Part shown: positions 12,134-22,571 of the stretch, in pieces
Position numbering within the stretch: the stretch's first letter is position 1
How the letters are laid out: the number at the start of each line of letters is the position of its first letter
Assembly: GCA_023023105.1 (NCBI GenBank)
Contig: CP083824.1
Coordinates: 744,001 to 808,000, forward strand
Length of the DNA: 64,000 nt
DNA from: Enterobacter ludwigii
GTDB taxonomy: Bacteria; Pseudomonadota; Gammaproteobacteria; Enterobacterales; Enterobacteriaceae
Reading direction: 5' to 3'
Translations under genes and position numbers: made by a program
The notes under the pieces: generated by a model
Database searches by the model: none
Seen by the model: only the letters and a program-made list of their open reading frames with translations
Told to the model about the DNA's origin: nothing

Positions 12134-13636
12134 TTAACGTTTTGAACCGTAATAGACTTCGTTCCAGCGCAGCGCGTCTTTGAAGGCTGGCAGGCGGGTA
12201 TCGTTATCAATCACGGTCAGCTCGATATCGTGCAGTTCGGCAAACTGACGCATGTCATTGAGATCCAGTGCGTGGCTGAAGACCGTGTGGTGCGCTCCAC
12301 CGGCCAGGATCCAGGCCTCTGACGCGGTTGGCAGATCAGGCTGTGCTTTCCACAGGGCGTTGGCGACCGGCAGTTTAGGCAGGGAGTGCGGCGTTTCAAC
12401 CGCGTCGACGCAGTTGACCAGCAGGCGGAAACGATCGCCCAGATCGATCAGGCTGGCGTTGATAGCCGGGCCAGTACGCGTGTTGAAGATCAGACGCGCC
12501 GGATCGGCTTTGCCGCCGATACCAAGGTATTGCACGTCGAGGATCGGTTTCTCTTCGACGGCGATAGAAGGGCACACTTCCAGCATGTGAGAGCCGAGCA
12601 CCAGGTCGTTGCCGTTCTCGAAGTGGTAGGTGTAATCCTCCATAAAGGAGGTGCCGCCCTGCAGACCGGTTGACATCACTTTCATGATGCGAAGCAGAGC
12701 GGCAGTTTTCCAGTCGCCTTCGCCCGCAAAGCCGTAGCCCTGCTGCATCAGACGTTGTACTGCCAGGCCTGGCAGTTGTTTCAGACCGTGGAGATCTTCA
12801 AACGTGGTGGTGAAAGCGTGGAAGCCGCCCTGTTCCAGGAAACGCTTCATGCCCAGCTCAATGCGCGCCGCGTCCAGCACGTTCTGGCGCTTGTCGCCGT
12901 TGATCTGTGCCGCTGGCGTCAGGCGATAGCTGCTTTCGTACTCATCCACCAGCGCGCTCACGTCGCCATCGCTGATTTCATTCACCACCTGAACCAGGTC
13001 GCCCACGGCCCAGGTATTCACGGAGAAACCGAACTTGATCTGCGCGGCGACTTTATCGCCGTCGGTGACCGCAACTTCACGCATGTTGTCACCAAAACGC
13101 ACCACTTTCAGGTGGCGGGTGTCCTGCTTAGAGACCGCCTGACGCATCCAGGAGCCGATACGTTTTTGCGCGTGCTGATCCTGCCAGTGGCCAGTCACGA
13201 CGGCGTGCTGCTGACGCATACGCGCGCCGATGAAGCCAAACTCACGGCCGCCGTGCGCGGTCTGGTTCAGGTTCATAAAGTCCATGTCGATGCTGTCCCA
13301 CGGCAGGGAGGCGTTGAACTGGGTATGGAACTGAAGTAAAGGTTTATTGAGGATGGACAGGCCATTGATCCACATTTTGGCGGGCGAGAAGGTATGCAGC
13401 CACACCACCATCCCGGCGCATTTATCGTCGTAGTTGGCGTCCCGGCAAATGTGAGTGATTTCGTCCGGCGTGGTGCCCAGCGGTTTCAGCACCAGTTTGC
13501 ACGGCAGTTTAGCTTCTGCATTCAGCGCGTTAACGACATGCTCCGCGTGTTTCGTCACCTGTTTCAGTGCTTCCGGCCCGTACAGATGCTGGCTGCCAAT
13601 CACAAACCACACTTCATAATTATTAAAAATGGTCAT
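12134..13636 (-). CDS. araA: L-arabinose isomerase AraA
   Basis: AraA converts L-arabinose to L-ribulose using manganese in the cytoplasm. The 500 residues equal the E. coli enzyme. The N-terminus ([20 protein letters not shown]) is the family signature, and [14 protein letters not shown] and [12 protein letters not shown] hold active-site glutamates. It is the middle gene of araBAD: ten bases after araB and 52 bases before araD. Confidence 0.98.
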   Translation of the reverse strand: MTIFNNYEVWFVIGSQHLYGPEALKQVTKHAEHVVNALNAEAKLPCKLVLKPLGTTPDEITHICRDANYDDKCAGMVVWLHTFSPAKMWINGLSILNKPLLQFHTQFNASLPWDSIDMDFMNLNQTAHGGREFGFIGARMRQQHAVVTGHWQDQHAQKRIGSWMRQAVSKQDTRHLKVVRFGDNMREVAVTDGDKVAAQIKFGFSVNTWAVGDLVQVVNEISDGDVSALVDEYESSYRLTPAAQINGDKRQNVLDAARIELGMKRFLEQGGFHAFTTTFEDLHGLKQLPGLAVQRLMQQGYGFAGEGDWKTAALLRIMKVMSTGLQGGTSFMEDYTYHFENGNDLVLGSHMLEVCPSIAVEEKPILDVQYLGIGGKADPARLIFNTRTGPAINASLIDLGDRFRLLVNCVDAVETPHSLPKLPVANALWKAQPDLPTASEAWILAGGAHHTVFSHALDLNDMRQFAELHDIELTVIDNDTRLPAFKDALRWNEVYYGSKR

Positions 13637-13646
13637 CGTCGTGTCC

Positions 13647-15356
13647 TTAATGGGTCAGGGTTGCCGTAGTGTCCGCGGTGCTTTTGGCCGGGGCGGCGAC
13701 AGGGAGATAGTGGAGTTCGGCGCTTTTTGCCCATTGCTGGTAGCGCTGATAAAGCTGTTCAAAGCGCTGCGCCTGCGAGGCGCGCGGCTGCAGGGTGTTT
13801 TCGACGGCGCTCGCCATATGCTGCTGAGCCGTCGGGATATCCGCGTGAACACCTGCGGCGACGGCGGCGAAAATTGCCGCGCCCAGCGCGCAGCACTGAT
13901 CGGAGGCCACAATCTGCAGCGGACGGTTCAGCACGTCGCAGCAGGCCTGCATGATCACCGGGTTTTTACGGGCGATACCGCCCAGCGCCATCACGTTGTT
14001 CACGTCGATGCCCTGTTCGGTGAAGCACTCCATAATGGCGCGTGCGCCAAACGCGGTGGCGGCAATCAAACCGCCAAACAGCGCAGGTGCGTCGGTTGCC
14101 AGGTTGAGATCGGTAATCACCCCTTTCAGGCGCTGGTTAGCAAACGGCGTACGGCGGCCGTTGAACCAGTCCAGCACCACCGGGAGATGATCGAGAGACG
14201 GATTTTTTGCCCAGGCGTCAGTGAGCTGTGGCAGGAGCTGCTTTTTGCTCTCGGCGATCTGGGTTTTCAGTTCAGGATGCGCCGCCGCCAGCTGGTCCAG
14301 CGGCCAGCCGAGCACGCGGCCAAACCAGGCGTAGATATCACCAAACGCAGACTGACCGGCTTCAAGGCCGATAAAGTCCGGCACCACGCTACCGTCAACC
14401 TGGCCGCAGATACCTTTTACCGCGCGGTTGCCAACGGTGGATTTATCTGCCGTCAGAATGTCGCAGGTCGAGGTGCCGATCACTTTCACCAGCGTATTGG
14501 GTTGTGCACCTGCTCCGACTGCGCCCATATGGCAGTCAAACGCGCCGCCGGAGATGGCCACATTCTGCGGAAGCCCAAGACGCTTCGCCCACTCTTCGCA
14601 GAGCGTGCCGGCAGGGATATCAGCGGTGAAGGTGTCGGTAAACAGCGGATATGTCAGGCTCTTGTTGATGATCGGGTCGAGTTCATCGAAGAACGCAGCC
14701 GGAGGCAGGCCGCCCCAGCTTTCGTGCCACAGGGATTTATGCCCGGCGCTGCAGCGACCACGACGGATATCCTGCGGGCGGGTGGTGCCGGAGAGCAGAG
14801 CGGGAACCCAGTCGCACAGTTCAATCCAGGAGACGGCCGCCTGGGCAACCGATGCGTCTGCACGGGTAACGTGCAGGATCTTGGCCCAGAACCATTCGCT
14901 GGAGTAAATGCCGCCGATGTAGCGCGAGTAGTCTGTTTTACCCGTTTGATGGCACAGGCGGGTGATGGCTTCGGCCTCTTCCACGGCGGTATGGTCTTTC
15001 CACAGCACGAACATGGCGTTCGGGTTGTCGGCAAACTCAGGGCGCAGCGCCAGCACGCGGCCTTCCGCATCCACAGGGGCTGGTGTAGAACCGGTACTGT
15101 CGACGCCAATCCCGACAATCTCTGCCCGCTGAGCGTCAGTCAGTTCAGCGAGAACGGTTTTGATTGCCGCTTCCATTGACTCGATGTAGTCACGCGGGTG
15201 GTGACGGAACTGGTTATTTGGCGCATCGCAGTAGCGCCCCTCTTGCCAGCGCGGGTACCACTCAACGCTGGTTGCTATCTCCTGGCCGGACGTACAGTCC
15301 ACTGCCAGCGCGCGAACCGAGTCGCTGCCAAAATCGAGGCCAATCGCAATTGCCAT
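13647..15356 (-). CDS. araB: L-ribulokinase AraB
   Basis: AraB phosphorylates L-ribulose with ATP to give L-ribulose 5-phosphate. It is an FGGY-family kinase of 569 residues (E. coli 566). The N-terminal phosphate-binding loop reads [16 protein letters not shown], with [13 protein letters not shown] in the sugar-binding half and [20 protein letters not shown] in the C-terminal ATPase half. The C-terminus differs from E. coli ([12 protein letters not shown]). It is the first gene of the araBAD operon, with ribosome site GGAG ahead of the ATG. Confidence 0.98.
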   Translation of the reverse strand: MAIAIGLDFGSDSVRALAVDCTSGQEIATSVEWYPRWQEGRYCDAPNNQFRHHPRDYIESMEAAIKTVLAELTDAQRAEIVGIGVDSTGSTPAPVDAEGRVLALRPEFADNPNAMFVLWKDHTAVEEAEAITRLCHQTGKTDYSRYIGGIYSSEWFWAKILHVTRADASVAQAAVSWIELCDWVPALLSGTTRPQDIRRGRCSAGHKSLWHESWGGLPPAAFFDELDPIINKSLTYPLFTDTFTADIPAGTLCEEWAKRLGLPQNVAISGGAFDCHMGAVGAGAQPNTLVKVIGTSTCDILTADKSTVGNRAVKGICGQVDGSVVPDFIGLEAGQSAFGDIYAWFGRVLGWPLDQLAAAHPELKTQIAESKKQLLPQLTDAWAKNPSLDHLPVVLDWFNGRRTPFANQRLKGVITDLNLATDAPALFGGLIAATAFGARAIMECFTEQGIDVNNVMALGGIARKNPVIMQACCDVLNRPLQIVASDQCCALGAAIFAAVAAGVHADIPTAQQHMASAVENTLQPRASQAQRFEQLYQRYQQWAKSAELHYLPVAAPAKSTADTTATLTH

Positions 15357-15416
15357 GGTGTTGCTCCATCAAAAAAACAGGTATGGAAGAACATTAGAGA
15401 CTGGGGGCGAAAATCG

Positions 15417-15454
15417 TCAGGCAGGATTCGCTAATCTTATGGACTAAATTGCTG
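15417..15454 (-). promoter_or_regulatory. AraC half-sites araI2 and araI1
   Basis: araI2 is 15417-15433 and araI1 is 15438-15454, identified by alignment with the remembered E. coli sequence. The 4-bp spacing between the two 17-bp half-sites is kept. araI2 overlaps the pBAD -35 by four bases, the arrangement AraC needs to contact RNA polymerase when arabinose is bound. araI1 has a few changes (TATGGACTAAATTGCTG on the plus strand). Confidence 0.88.
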
Positions 15455-15464
15455 TTGCGATGGA

Positions 15465-15486
15465 AAGTGTGACGCCGTGCAAATAT
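15465..15486. promoter_or_regulatory. CRP site of araBAD/araC
   Basis: The core TGTGACGCCGTGCAAA (15468-15483) has the strong left TGTGA half and a weak right half, identical to the E. coli ara CRP site as I recall it. It sits between araI1 and araO1. Confidence 0.85.
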
Positions 15487-15648
15487 TCAATGTGGACATT
15501 TCTGCCGCACTTATAGACACTTTTGTTACTGCTTATTTGCCTGACCTGGCGGATAAATCAGGGGGAAAGGCTGAAACATGGCGGACGTAAAAGAGGCGTG
15601 ATGCTTTTTGGATCTTTTCGCGGGCCATTTTTAACCTGCTTTTTACGA

Positions 15649-15665
15649 TATGGACAATTGGTTTC
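15649..15665. promoter_or_regulatory. AraC looping operator araO2
   Basis: TATGGACAATTGGTTTC is identical to the E. coli araO2 core. Its centre is about 211 bp from the araI1 centre, the separation that permits AraC-mediated DNA looping in E. coli. It lies 29 bp ahead of the araC start, inside the leader. Confidence 0.87.
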
Positions 15666-15693
15666 CTTCAGGACCCTTGGGAGAACTGAATCT

Positions 15694-16539
15694 ATGGCCG
15701 AAACGCAAAACGATCCTTTGCTGCCGGGATACTCGTTTAACGCGCACCTTGTGGCGGGACTGACCCCTATCGAGGCTGAGGGATACCTCGACTTTTACAT
15801 TGACCGCCCACTCGGGATGAAAGGGTATATCCTCAACCTGACCGTGCGCGGGGAGGGGATCATCAAGAACGGTGACCAGCAGTTTGTCTGCCGCCCCGGC
15901 GATATCCTGTTGTTCCCGCCGGGGGAGATCCACCACTACGGGCGTCACCCGGATGCAAAAGAGTGGTATCACCAGTGGGTCTACTTCCGTCCGCGCGCCT
16001 ACTGGCAGGAGTGGCTTTCGTGGCCGGCGATTTTTGCGCATACCGGTTTTTATCGACCGGATGATCTCCATCTTGCTCAGTTTCGCGAGCTTTTTGCGCA
16101 GATCATTGAGGCGGGGCAGGCGGGAGGACGTTATGCCGAACTGCTGGCGATTAACCTGCTTGAACAACTGCTGCTGCGGCGTATGGAGGCCATTAACGAA
16201 TCGCTTAATCCTCCACTGGATAACCGCGTGCGCGACGCCTGCCAGTACATCAGTGACCATCTGGCAGATAGTCAGTTTGATATCGCCAGCGTCGCTCAGC
16301 ACGTCTGTCTGTCTCCGTCGCGGCTGTCGCATCTCTTTCGCCAGCAGCTTGGCGTCAGCGTGCTAAGCTGGCGTGAGGACCAGCGTATCAGTCAGGCGAA
16401 GCTGTTACTCAGCACCACCCGGATGCCGATTGCCACCGTGGGGCGTAACGTGGGCTTTGAGGATCAACTTTATTTCTCTCGTGTTTTCAAAAAATGCACG
16501 GGTGCCAGCCCCAGTGAATTCCGCGCGGGTTGTGAATAA
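15694..16539 (+). CDS. araC: Arabinose-responsive transcription regulator AraC
   Basis: AraC represses araBAD by looping without arabinose and activates it with arabinose. The start at 15694 ([20 protein letters not shown]) aligns with E. coli AraC; an upstream extension of the frame has no homologue and would run through araO2. The N-terminal cupin arm and sugar pocket ([20 protein letters not shown]) cover about residues 1-165. The C-terminal two-helix-turn-helix domain follows ([21 protein letters not shown] and [20 protein letters not shown]). It has 281 residues and lacks the last 11 of the 292-residue E. coli protein, as in Salmonella AraC. Confidence 0.97.
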   Translation: MAETQNDPLLPGYSFNAHLVAGLTPIEAEGYLDFYIDRPLGMKGYILNLTVRGEGIIKNGDQQFVCRPGDILLFPPGEIHHYGRHPDAKEWYHQWVYFRPRAYWQEWLSWPAIFAHTGFYRPDDLHLAQFRELFAQIIEAGQAGGRYAELLAINLLEQLLLRRMEAINESLNPPLDNRVRDACQYISDHLADSQFDIASVAQHVCLSPSRLSHLFRQQLGVSVLSWREDQRISQAKLLLSTTRMPIATVGRNVGFEDQLYFSRVFKKCTGASPSEFRAGCE

Positions 16540-16667
16540 ACGGTAAAAAAAGATAAACAAACAGGTGAACTGTGGAAGCAACCTGTAAACTATTCAGACA
16601 ATTGATGCCTTGACGCGGTGCGGGGCGCTAAGCAGAATCGCTGATTCGTTTTCTGACCGGAATAGTT

Positions 16668-17435
16668 ATGCAGGCTTTGCTGGAACACTTTATTACCCAG
16701 TCCGTTATGTACTCGCTCATCGCCGTTGCGCTGGTGGCGTTTCTGGAATCGCTGGCGCTGGTCGGGTTAATTCTGCCCGGCACCGTGATGATGGCCGGGC
16801 TTGGCGCGCTGATTGGCAGCGGCGAGGTCAACTTCTGGCAGGCGTGGCTGGCCGGGATTATCGGCTGCCTGCTGGGCGACTGGATCTCCTTCTGGCTGGG
16901 CTGGCGCTTTAAGAAGCCGCTGCACCGCTGGTCGTTCATGAAAAAGAACAAAGCCCTGCTGGATAAAACCGAACATGCGCTGCACCAGCACAGCATGTTC
17001 ACCATCCTGGTCGGCCGCTTTGTCGGGCCGACGCGTCCGCTGGTGCCCATGGTCGCCGGGATGCTGGATCTGCCAGTCACAAAATTTGTTGTGCCGAATA
17101 TTATCGGCTGTGTCTTCTGGCCGCCGTTTTACTTCCTGCCGGGGATCCTCGCGGGGGCGGCTATTGATATTCCTGATGGTATGCAAAGCGGTGAGTTTAA
17201 GTGGCTATTGCTGGCGACCGCTCTGCTGCTGTGGATCGCCGCATGGCTGTGCTGGCGGCTGTGGCGCAGCGCGAAAGCGAATATTGATCGTCTGACGCGC
17301 TACCTGCCTCGCTCGCGCCTTTTGTGGCTTGCGCCGTTGACGCTCGGCATAGCCGTAGTGGCGCTGGTGGCGTTGATCCGCCACCCGCTGATGCCGGTGT
17401 ATGGCGAGATTTTATTGAAGGTCGTCAGCCGTTAA
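16668..17435 (+). CDS. yabI: DedA-family inner-membrane protein YabI
   Basis: DedA proteins are inner-membrane proteins implicated in lipid carrier or phospholipid flipping and in proton-motive-force maintenance; the specific role of YabI is not settled. It has 255 residues (E. coli 254). The family core is visible: membrane-embedded [13 protein letters not shown], then [17 protein letters not shown] with the conserved arginine, and several hydrophobic helices to the C-terminus. Its stop codon overlaps the thiQ stop: the shared TTAA (17432-17435) serves both genes, so no separate terminator fits between them. Confidence 0.96.
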   Translation: MQALLEHFITQSVMYSLIAVALVAFLESLALVGLILPGTVMMAGLGALIGSGEVNFWQAWLAGIIGCLLGDWISFWLGWRFKKPLHRWSFMKKNKALLDKTEHALHQHSMFTILVGRFVGPTRPLVPMVAGMLDLPVTKFVVPNIIGCVFWPPFYFLPGILAGAAIDIPDGMQSGEFKWLLLATALLLWIAAWLCWRLWRSAKANIDRLTRYLPRSRLLWLAPLTLGIAVVALVALIRHPLMPVYGEILLKVVSR

Positions 17436-18127
17436 CCAATACCCAGAAGCTGTGATGCGCTCGCTTTCCCACTTACCAGTGCTTCCGTTTCGCCATCCCA
17501 TAGAATGCGACCCTCCGCGATCACCACCGATCGCGGAGCAATCCTCGCGGCATCCTCAATGCTGTGCGATACCATCAACATGGTGAGCTTCTGACGCTGG
17601 CAGACCTCCTGTACCAGAGCCAGCATTTCCTGGCGCAGCGCCGGGTCGAGTGCAGAGAAGGGCTCGTCCAGCAACAGAACAGGCTGCTCGCGTACCAGAC
17701 AACGCGCCAGCGCGACACGCTGGCGTTGACCGCCGGAAAGCTCCCCTGGCAGACGGTCGATAAACCCGGTGATCCCCATCTGCCCGGCAATAATCTCCAG
17801 CTTCTGGCGCTGGGTATCGTTCAGTTTTAACCCCGGATCCATCCCCAGGGCGATGTTCTGCCGTACGGTAAGATGGGTGAAAAGATTATTTTCCTGAAAC
17901 AGCATCGACACCGGACGCCGGGCGGGTGGCGTGCGGGTATGATCGTGGTTTTCAATCATTATTGACCCGCTTGCCGGTTGCAGAAACCCGGCTATCAGAT
18001 TGAGCAACGTGCTTTTTCCTGCTCCACTTGGGCCCAGAACCGCAATCATCTCTCCCTGGCGGGCAGAAAGCGTGAAGCGCATTGGCAGGTGCTGGTAGAG
18101 CCAGGTTACATCAATCAGTTTTAACAT
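17432..18127 (-). CDS. thiQ: Thiamine ABC transporter ATP-binding protein ThiQ
   Basis: ThiQ powers import of thiamine and its phosphates through ThiP. It has 231 residues. Walker A is GPSGAGKST, the Q-loop lies in SMLFQENN, the ABC signature is [15 protein letters not shown] and Walker B is [11 protein letters not shown], followed by the H-loop VSHS. The chosen ATG (18127) gives [15 protein letters not shown], matching E. coli MLKLTDITWLY, and overlaps the end of thiP by 17 bp. The frame is open 57 codons further upstream inside thiP, which is not the start. It is last in thiBPQ. Confidence 0.97.
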   Translation of the reverse strand: MLKLIDVTWLYQHLPMRFTLSARQGEMIAVLGPSGAGKSTLLNLIAGFLQPASGSIMIENHDHTRTPPARRPVSMLFQENNLFTHLTVRQNIALGMDPGLKLNDTQRQKLEIIAGQMGITGFIDRLPGELSGGQRQRVALARCLVREQPVLLLDEPFSALDPALRQEMLALVQEVCQRQKLTMLMVSHSIEDAARIAPRSVVIAEGRILWDGETEALVSGKASASQLLGIG

Positions 18128-19721
18128 CACGCCCCGGAAGTTTTTCGATAACGGTAAATAAGGCAAAGCAGAGTAACAGCAGCAAGAGTGCCGTGACGGC
18201 GCCATCCTGGCTACGGTAAGAGCCGATCTGCTGGTACAGCCAGTATGGCAGCGTGCGGAAATCTTCATTGCCGAAGAGCGCGACCACGCCAAAATCACCG
18301 ATTGAGAGCACGCAGGCGAAAGCCAGCGCCTGTGCCAGAGGGCGTTTTAGTGCCCGCAGTTCGACGACTCTCAGCCGTTGCCAGCCCTGAATGCCAAGTG
18401 ACTGACACAGCAGTGCGTAGCGGCTATTAACGTCGCGCATCGGGTTTTCCAGTACCTTCAGAGCATAAGGGATCGCCATCAGGGCATTGGTAAATATCAC
18501 AATGCCGTCGGCACTTTCCGGCAGACCCACGGTACTGTTGAAAAGTAAAAAGAATCCCGTCGCCAGTACAATGCCTGGCATGGCCAGGATCAGCATACCC
18601 GTTAGCTCCAGCGCCTGTCCGGCTTTACGGGCATGGCAGGCATAAAGCTCGCGACTGCTCCACAGCAGCATCATGGTCAGTATGACGCACAGCAACCCGG
18701 CGGCCAGCGCAATGCGCAGTGAAGTCCAGGTCGTTTGCCAGAGCACAGACTGCTGCAACACGGACAGGAGATTGAGGTTCAGGCCATCGATGATAACGGC
18801 CATCAGCGGCGGCAGCATCAGCAGCAGCGCCAGCGTAATAAGCGAAATATCGGTGATACGGCTACGCAGGCTATCCTGGGGATCGCGCCAGCCTGTTATC
18901 TGGTTACTGCCCGGCGAAATGGCTTTACTCAGACGCTGGCTCAGCAGCACCAGTACAAGACAGCACACCATCTGAACTATCGCCAGCAGCGCAGCCCGAC
19001 CAGGATCGTAGTCGTAACTCAGCGCCTGATAGATTGCCAGCTCAATGGTTGTTGCCTGCGGTCCACCACCCAGTGAAAGCACGGTAGCAAAGCTGGCAAA
19101 GCAGAGCATGAAGATCAGCGCGGCAACTGGCGGGATTTGGCGGCACAGCCACGGCCATTCAACAAAGCGGAAGAAAGACCAGCCGCGCATGCCCAGCTGT
19201 GCCGCAAGCTGGCGCTGCTCGCCGGGGATATTTTCCAGCGCCTGTAAAAAGAGCCGTGTCGCCATCGGCATATTGAAAAAGACGTGCGCCAGCAGGATGC
19301 CCTGAAGCCCGTATGGCGAGAAATGCCACTCCAGACCGAGCAGGCCGAACAGTGAAGACAGCCAGCCCTGACGACCATAAACGCTCAGGATGCCAAACAC
19401 GGCTACCAGCACGGGCAGGATCAGCGTCATGGCGCACAGGCGCAGCAGCGCCTGCCTGCCGGGGAAACGCCTGCGATAAAGCGCACGAGCAAGGAAAATG
19501 GCGGGGGTCACCGACAGCAGGGCAGAGAGAAACGCCTGCCAGAAAGAAAAGCGGATAACGTGCCAGAGATAGCTGTCGTGCCAGAGGGAGAGCAGGTCAC
19601 TCTCTGGCGCGTTCAACCACAATGCAAGAAAAGCGCCCAGGCTGACCGCCACCATCAGCATGGCGGCGAGCAGCCCAGGAATTAACCAGCCGGGAATTAG
19701 CGGCTGACGGCGCGTTGCCAT
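18111..19721 (-). CDS. thiP: Thiamine ABC transporter permease ThiP
   Basis: ThiP is the membrane channel of the thiamine/TPP importer. The 536 residues equal E. coli ThiP, a fused double permease with about 12 hydrophobic segments. Each half carries an EAA-type coupling loop ([20 protein letters not shown] near residue 195, [21 protein letters not shown] near residue 440) for contact with ThiQ. Overlaps of 25 bp with thiB and 17 bp with thiQ indicate coupled translation. Confidence 0.97.
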   Translation of the reverse strand: MATRRQPLIPGWLIPGLLAAMLMVAVSLGAFLALWLNAPESDLLSLWHDSYLWHVIRFSFWQAFLSALLSVTPAIFLARALYRRRFPGRQALLRLCAMTLILPVLVAVFGILSVYGRQGWLSSLFGLLGLEWHFSPYGLQGILLAHVFFNMPMATRLFLQALENIPGEQRQLAAQLGMRGWSFFRFVEWPWLCRQIPPVAALIFMLCFASFATVLSLGGGPQATTIELAIYQALSYDYDPGRAALLAIVQMVCCLVLVLLSQRLSKAISPGSNQITGWRDPQDSLRSRITDISLITLALLLMLPPLMAVIIDGLNLNLLSVLQQSVLWQTTWTSLRIALAAGLLCVILTMMLLWSSRELYACHARKAGQALELTGMLILAMPGIVLATGFFLLFNSTVGLPESADGIVIFTNALMAIPYALKVLENPMRDVNSRYALLCQSLGIQGWQRLRVVELRALKRPLAQALAFACVLSIGDFGVVALFGNEDFRTLPYWLYQQIGSYRSQDGAVTALLLLLLCFALFTVIEKLPGRDVKTD

Positions 19722-20680
19722 TCACTTACCCATGCTGCACGCTGTGAAGCGACCTGTTGCGGCGTAAACTCCAGAGACGTTTGCGGTTTGGTCAGCTGCT
19801 CGAAACCTGCTGGCAATGCTACGTTGGTCACAGGATACATCCAGTTACCCGCCGGAATGGCATTCTGGAATGCCGGTGAAACCATAAATTTCAGGAACTT
19901 CTCGGCAAGTTCTGGCTGTTTGCTGGCCGCGGTACGCGCAGCCACTTCCACCTGCAGGTAATGACCTTCAGCGAAATTGGCCGCGGCATAGTTGTCTTTT
20001 TTCTCAGCGATGATGTGGTAGGCCGGGGAGGTGGTATAACTCAGTACCAGGTCGCTTTCCCCTTTCAGGAACAGACCGTAGGCTTCACTCCAGCCTTTAG
20101 TGACAGTGACGGTTTTGGCGGCCAGTTTCTGCCATGCTTCCGGCGCTTTATCCCCATAGACTTTCTGCATCCACAGCAGCAGACCCAGACCCGGAGTGCT
20201 GGTGCGAGGGTCTTCATAAATGACGCGCCATTTCTGATCGCCTTCCACCAGCTCTTTCAGGCTTTTCGGCGGGTTTTTCAGCTTGTTTTTGTCGTAAACA
20301 AAGGCAAAGTAGCCGTAGTCGAACGGAACGAAAGTGTCATTTTTCCAGCCGCCCGGAACGTTGACGGCATCTGCAGCTACGCCACTTTTGGCAAACAGTT
20401 TGGTCTGCGAGGCGGCCTCCAGCAGGTTGTTATCCAGCCCGAGCACCACATCGGCTTTACTGTTTTTCCCTTCCATACGCAGGCGGTTGAGCAGTGAGAC
20501 GCCATCTTCCAGCGCCACGAATTTCAATTCACAGTTACAGTCCGCTTCAAAGGCTTTTTTCACCACCGGGCCTGGGCCCCAGTCAGCAGAGAAGGAGTCG
20601 TAGGTGTAGACCGTCAGAACGGGCTTCGCAATAGCAGGCAGCGCGAACAGCGCCAGCAGGGGGAGAACTTTTTTTAACAC
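19697..20680 (-). CDS. thiB: Thiamine-binding periplasmic protein ThiB (TbpA)
   Basis: ThiB captures thiamine, thiamine phosphate and TPP in the periplasm. A GTG start at 20680 gives 327 residues, as in E. coli, opening with VLKKVLPLLALFALPAIAKP. That is a signal peptide with an Ala-x-Ala cleavage site. The GTG is preceded by GAGGTG at normal spacing. The upstream ATG of the open frame (20728) would add 16 residues with no homology. The motif YTYDSFSADWGPGPVVKKAFE and the paired cysteines in DCNC match the family. Expression is expected to be shut off by TPP through the riboswitch upstream. Confidence 0.96.
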   Translation of the reverse strand: MLKKVLPLLALFALPAIAKPVLTVYTYDSFSADWGPGPVVKKAFEADCNCELKFVALEDGVSLLNRLRMEGKNSKADVVLGLDNNLLEAASQTKLFAKSGVAADAVNVPGGWKNDTFVPFDYGYFAFVYDKNKLKNPPKSLKELVEGDQKWRVIYEDPRTSTPGLGLLLWMQKVYGDKAPEAWQKLAAKTVTVTKGWSEAYGLFLKGESDLVLSYTTSPAYHIIAEKKDNYAAANFAEGHYLQVEVAARTAASKQPELAEKFLKFMVSPAFQNAIPAGNWMYPVTNVALPAGFEQLTKPQTSLEFTPQQVASQRAAWVSEWQRAVSR

Positions 20681-20723
20681 TTTGCACCTCAGGGTTGAGT
20701 GGCAAAGGATTTTGAGCAACAGC

Positions 20724-20807
20724 CTCAAATCCCTTCGCCGGCGTTATCCGGATCAGGTTCGACGGGTATTATCTCAGCGCACATCAGTGATGCAGCACCC
20801 CGTTGAG
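20724..20807 (-). ncRNA. TPP riboswitch (THI box) of thiBPQ; SroA-equivalent leader RNA
   Basis: On the minus strand the aptamer shows the THI-box core: GGGGTGCTG, then CTGAGATAATACCC, then GAACCTGATCCGG and GAAGGGA. It is closed by a P1 stem of CTCAA (20807-20803) and TTGAG (20728-20724). Downstream, GGATTTGAG pairs almost perfectly with CTCAAAATCC (about 20707-20732), competing with the 3' strand of P1. CTCA/TGAG can also pair next to the thiB ribosome site, so control is probably at translation initiation. In E. coli the same leader accumulates as the small RNA SroA. Confidence 0.94.
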
Positions 20808-20848
20808 AACGGCGCTATTGTAATGATTTGGTGAATATTGCGAAAGCG

Positions 20849-22504
20849 TTATGGCTCCGGCGGGGCAAACCAGGCGGATTTAAAATCAAACCAGCCTAAG
20901 GTGTTCATCCGCAGGCCGCGCATACTGCGCTGACCCTGAATCATCAGCCAGTGATGGATCAGCGGCACAATCGCCTGCTGCGCGAGCAGTTGCTGACACC
21001 ACGAGGCCAGGTTCATCTCACCTGCTCGCCACCGGGCGGCATCCTGCTGCCAGTCGCGTTCGATGCAGTGCTGGATCAGCGGCACTTCATACAGGTGAGA
21101 GAACAGCGAGAAATCGAGCGGTAGGGTGAAGTTGGCGCTGTTCAGCCAGATATCACTGACGATATCTCCGCGGTGCCATTCATCATAATCGACCTCCTGA
21201 ATGTCGAGATGAACGCCTTCAGCAGCCAGCAGTTTGCTCATGATCCGGGCGATAAAGCGGTGCTCCACATGGTCACGGTAATAGGTCAACGTGATCGACT
21301 CCAGCCCGGCAGGCTTTTCACCGTGAACCGGTCGGGCGTGGTGCCAGCGTGGGAGCAGGCCGTAGGCCGGGAACCAGTATGTCTGGTATTGCTCTTCCGC
21401 CTGATAGATAAGGTTAGCCGGAGAGAGAATGTGGCTAACCCACCTGCGCACCTCGCGACTGGCGCCACGATGGCTGCGAGCGTCAAACAGCAGGTAATAG
21501 CAGCCTTCTTCAAGACGGCTTTCAACCGCTTTTTCCCCCTCGGTTGGCCCTTCCAGCGTTAAGCCGCAGCTCAGCTCTTCGCTGATGTCAGGCAGAACCC
21601 AGACGTTGACTTCATCGATCAGCGCGCGATAGCCAAAGTAGTCGTCAAAGGCGCGAATTTTAAGCTGGTTGCTGGTATTGCGCGTCACTGCGTAAGGGCC
21701 TGTCCCTACGGGCTGGCTGGCAAAATGAGGCAGAGATGCCCATTCGCGCGGCAGGATCATCGACGGAACATAGCCCATTAGCCACGGCAACCACTGGTCT
21801 GGCTCGGACAGTTCGATGTCAACGGTCCATGCTGTCGGGGAGTGGATCCGCGAGACATGGGCATACAGAGGAAGTGCGCGCGCGCGCTGAAGAGAGTCAA
21901 TGACGTCGCTCATCTCCAGCTCGCGGCCGTGGTGAAAGTGGATGCCAGGGCGTAAAAAAAAGCGCCAGTGAAGCGGGGAAAGTTGCTGCCAGTGGTGCGC
22001 AATATCTGCTTCCAGTTCCCCATTTTCCTCATTTATGCGCGTCAGGCCGCTGAAGATTTGTCGGGCCATATGGGTTTCAGAGCGACGCAACGCCGTGCCG
22101 GGTAACAGATTTTTCATTGGCCGATAGTAGAGCACCCGCAGGATGTGTCGGCCCTGACGAAAACTGCGCCCGAGATGTGAAACCAGCATCTGGCGTACGG
22201 CCGCTTTGTCGCCGACCAGTTGCACCAGCTGATCGATGCGATCCTGCTCCAGCAAATCTTCTGCACGCTGCTGCTGTAGCGCTAACCCGGTATAGAGAAA
22301 GGTAAGACGCGAGCGTTTGCCGCGACCCGCCTCTGCTTCCCAGCTCAACCAGCCTTGCTGTTGCATGGTGTTAAGCAGGGTACGCATATGACGGCGAGAA
22401 CAGCTGAGCAGGTCAGCCAGCTCGTTCAGCGTGGTCTCCTTCGATTGCCCCTCACAGCACTGCCAGAGGCGGATAAATTGTTGTTGCAGTCGACCGGAAG
22501 GCAT
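20849..22504 (-). CDS. sgrR: Transcription activator SgrR of the sugar-phosphate stress response
   Basis: SgrR activates the SgrS RNA when glucose-phosphate accumulates. The 551 residues match E. coli. An N-terminal winged-helix domain ([30 protein letters not shown], about residues 25-55) is fused to a periplasmic-solute-binding-like domain (about residues 160-500), thought to sense a small metabolite in the cytoplasm. There is no signal peptide. It is divergent from SgrS with 67 bp between its start codon and the SgrS 5' end, so it probably binds there and autoregulates, as in E. coli. Confidence 0.97.
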   Translation of the reverse strand: MPSGRLQQQFIRLWQCCEGQSKETTLNELADLLSCSRRHMRTLLNTMQQQGWLSWEAEAGRGKRSRLTFLYTGLALQQQRAEDLLEQDRIDQLVQLVGDKAAVRQMLVSHLGRSFRQGRHILRVLYYRPMKNLLPGTALRRSETHMARQIFSGLTRINEENGELEADIAHHWQQLSPLHWRFFLRPGIHFHHGRELEMSDVIDSLQRARALPLYAHVSRIHSPTAWTVDIELSEPDQWLPWLMGYVPSMILPREWASLPHFASQPVGTGPYAVTRNTSNQLKIRAFDDYFGYRALIDEVNVWVLPDISEELSCGLTLEGPTEGEKAVESRLEEGCYYLLFDARSHRGASREVRRWVSHILSPANLIYQAEEQYQTYWFPAYGLLPRWHHARPVHGEKPAGLESITLTYYRDHVEHRFIARIMSKLLAAEGVHLDIQEVDYDEWHRGDIVSDIWLNSANFTLPLDFSLFSHLYEVPLIQHCIERDWQQDAARWRAGEMNLASWCQQLLAQQAIVPLIHHWLMIQGQRSMRGLRMNTLGWFDFKSAWFAPPEP

Positions 22505-22571
22505 AAAAGAGGAACTCCTGACAAATAATCAGCAATTTATTAATCCCTATATTAAGCCAATAATAGTTCCC

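Larger units (their letters stand above)
15357..15693. promoter_or_regulatory. Divergent araBAD / araC control region
   Basis: This 337-bp gap holds the full arabinose switch. Reading towards araB: -10 TAATGT (15396-15391) and -35 CTGACG (15420-15415) with an 18-bp spacer, then araI2 and araI1, the CRP site, the araO1 region (about 15489-15525), and finally araO2 within the araC leader. The same elements occur in the same order in E. coli. Between about 15530 and 15645 I see nothing further. Confidence 0.92.

Noticed and set aside
13629..15179. A 516-codon open frame antisense to araB
   Set aside because: Same reason: a shadow of araB in the opposite strand, rich in His/Gln/Arg, with no recognisable domain.
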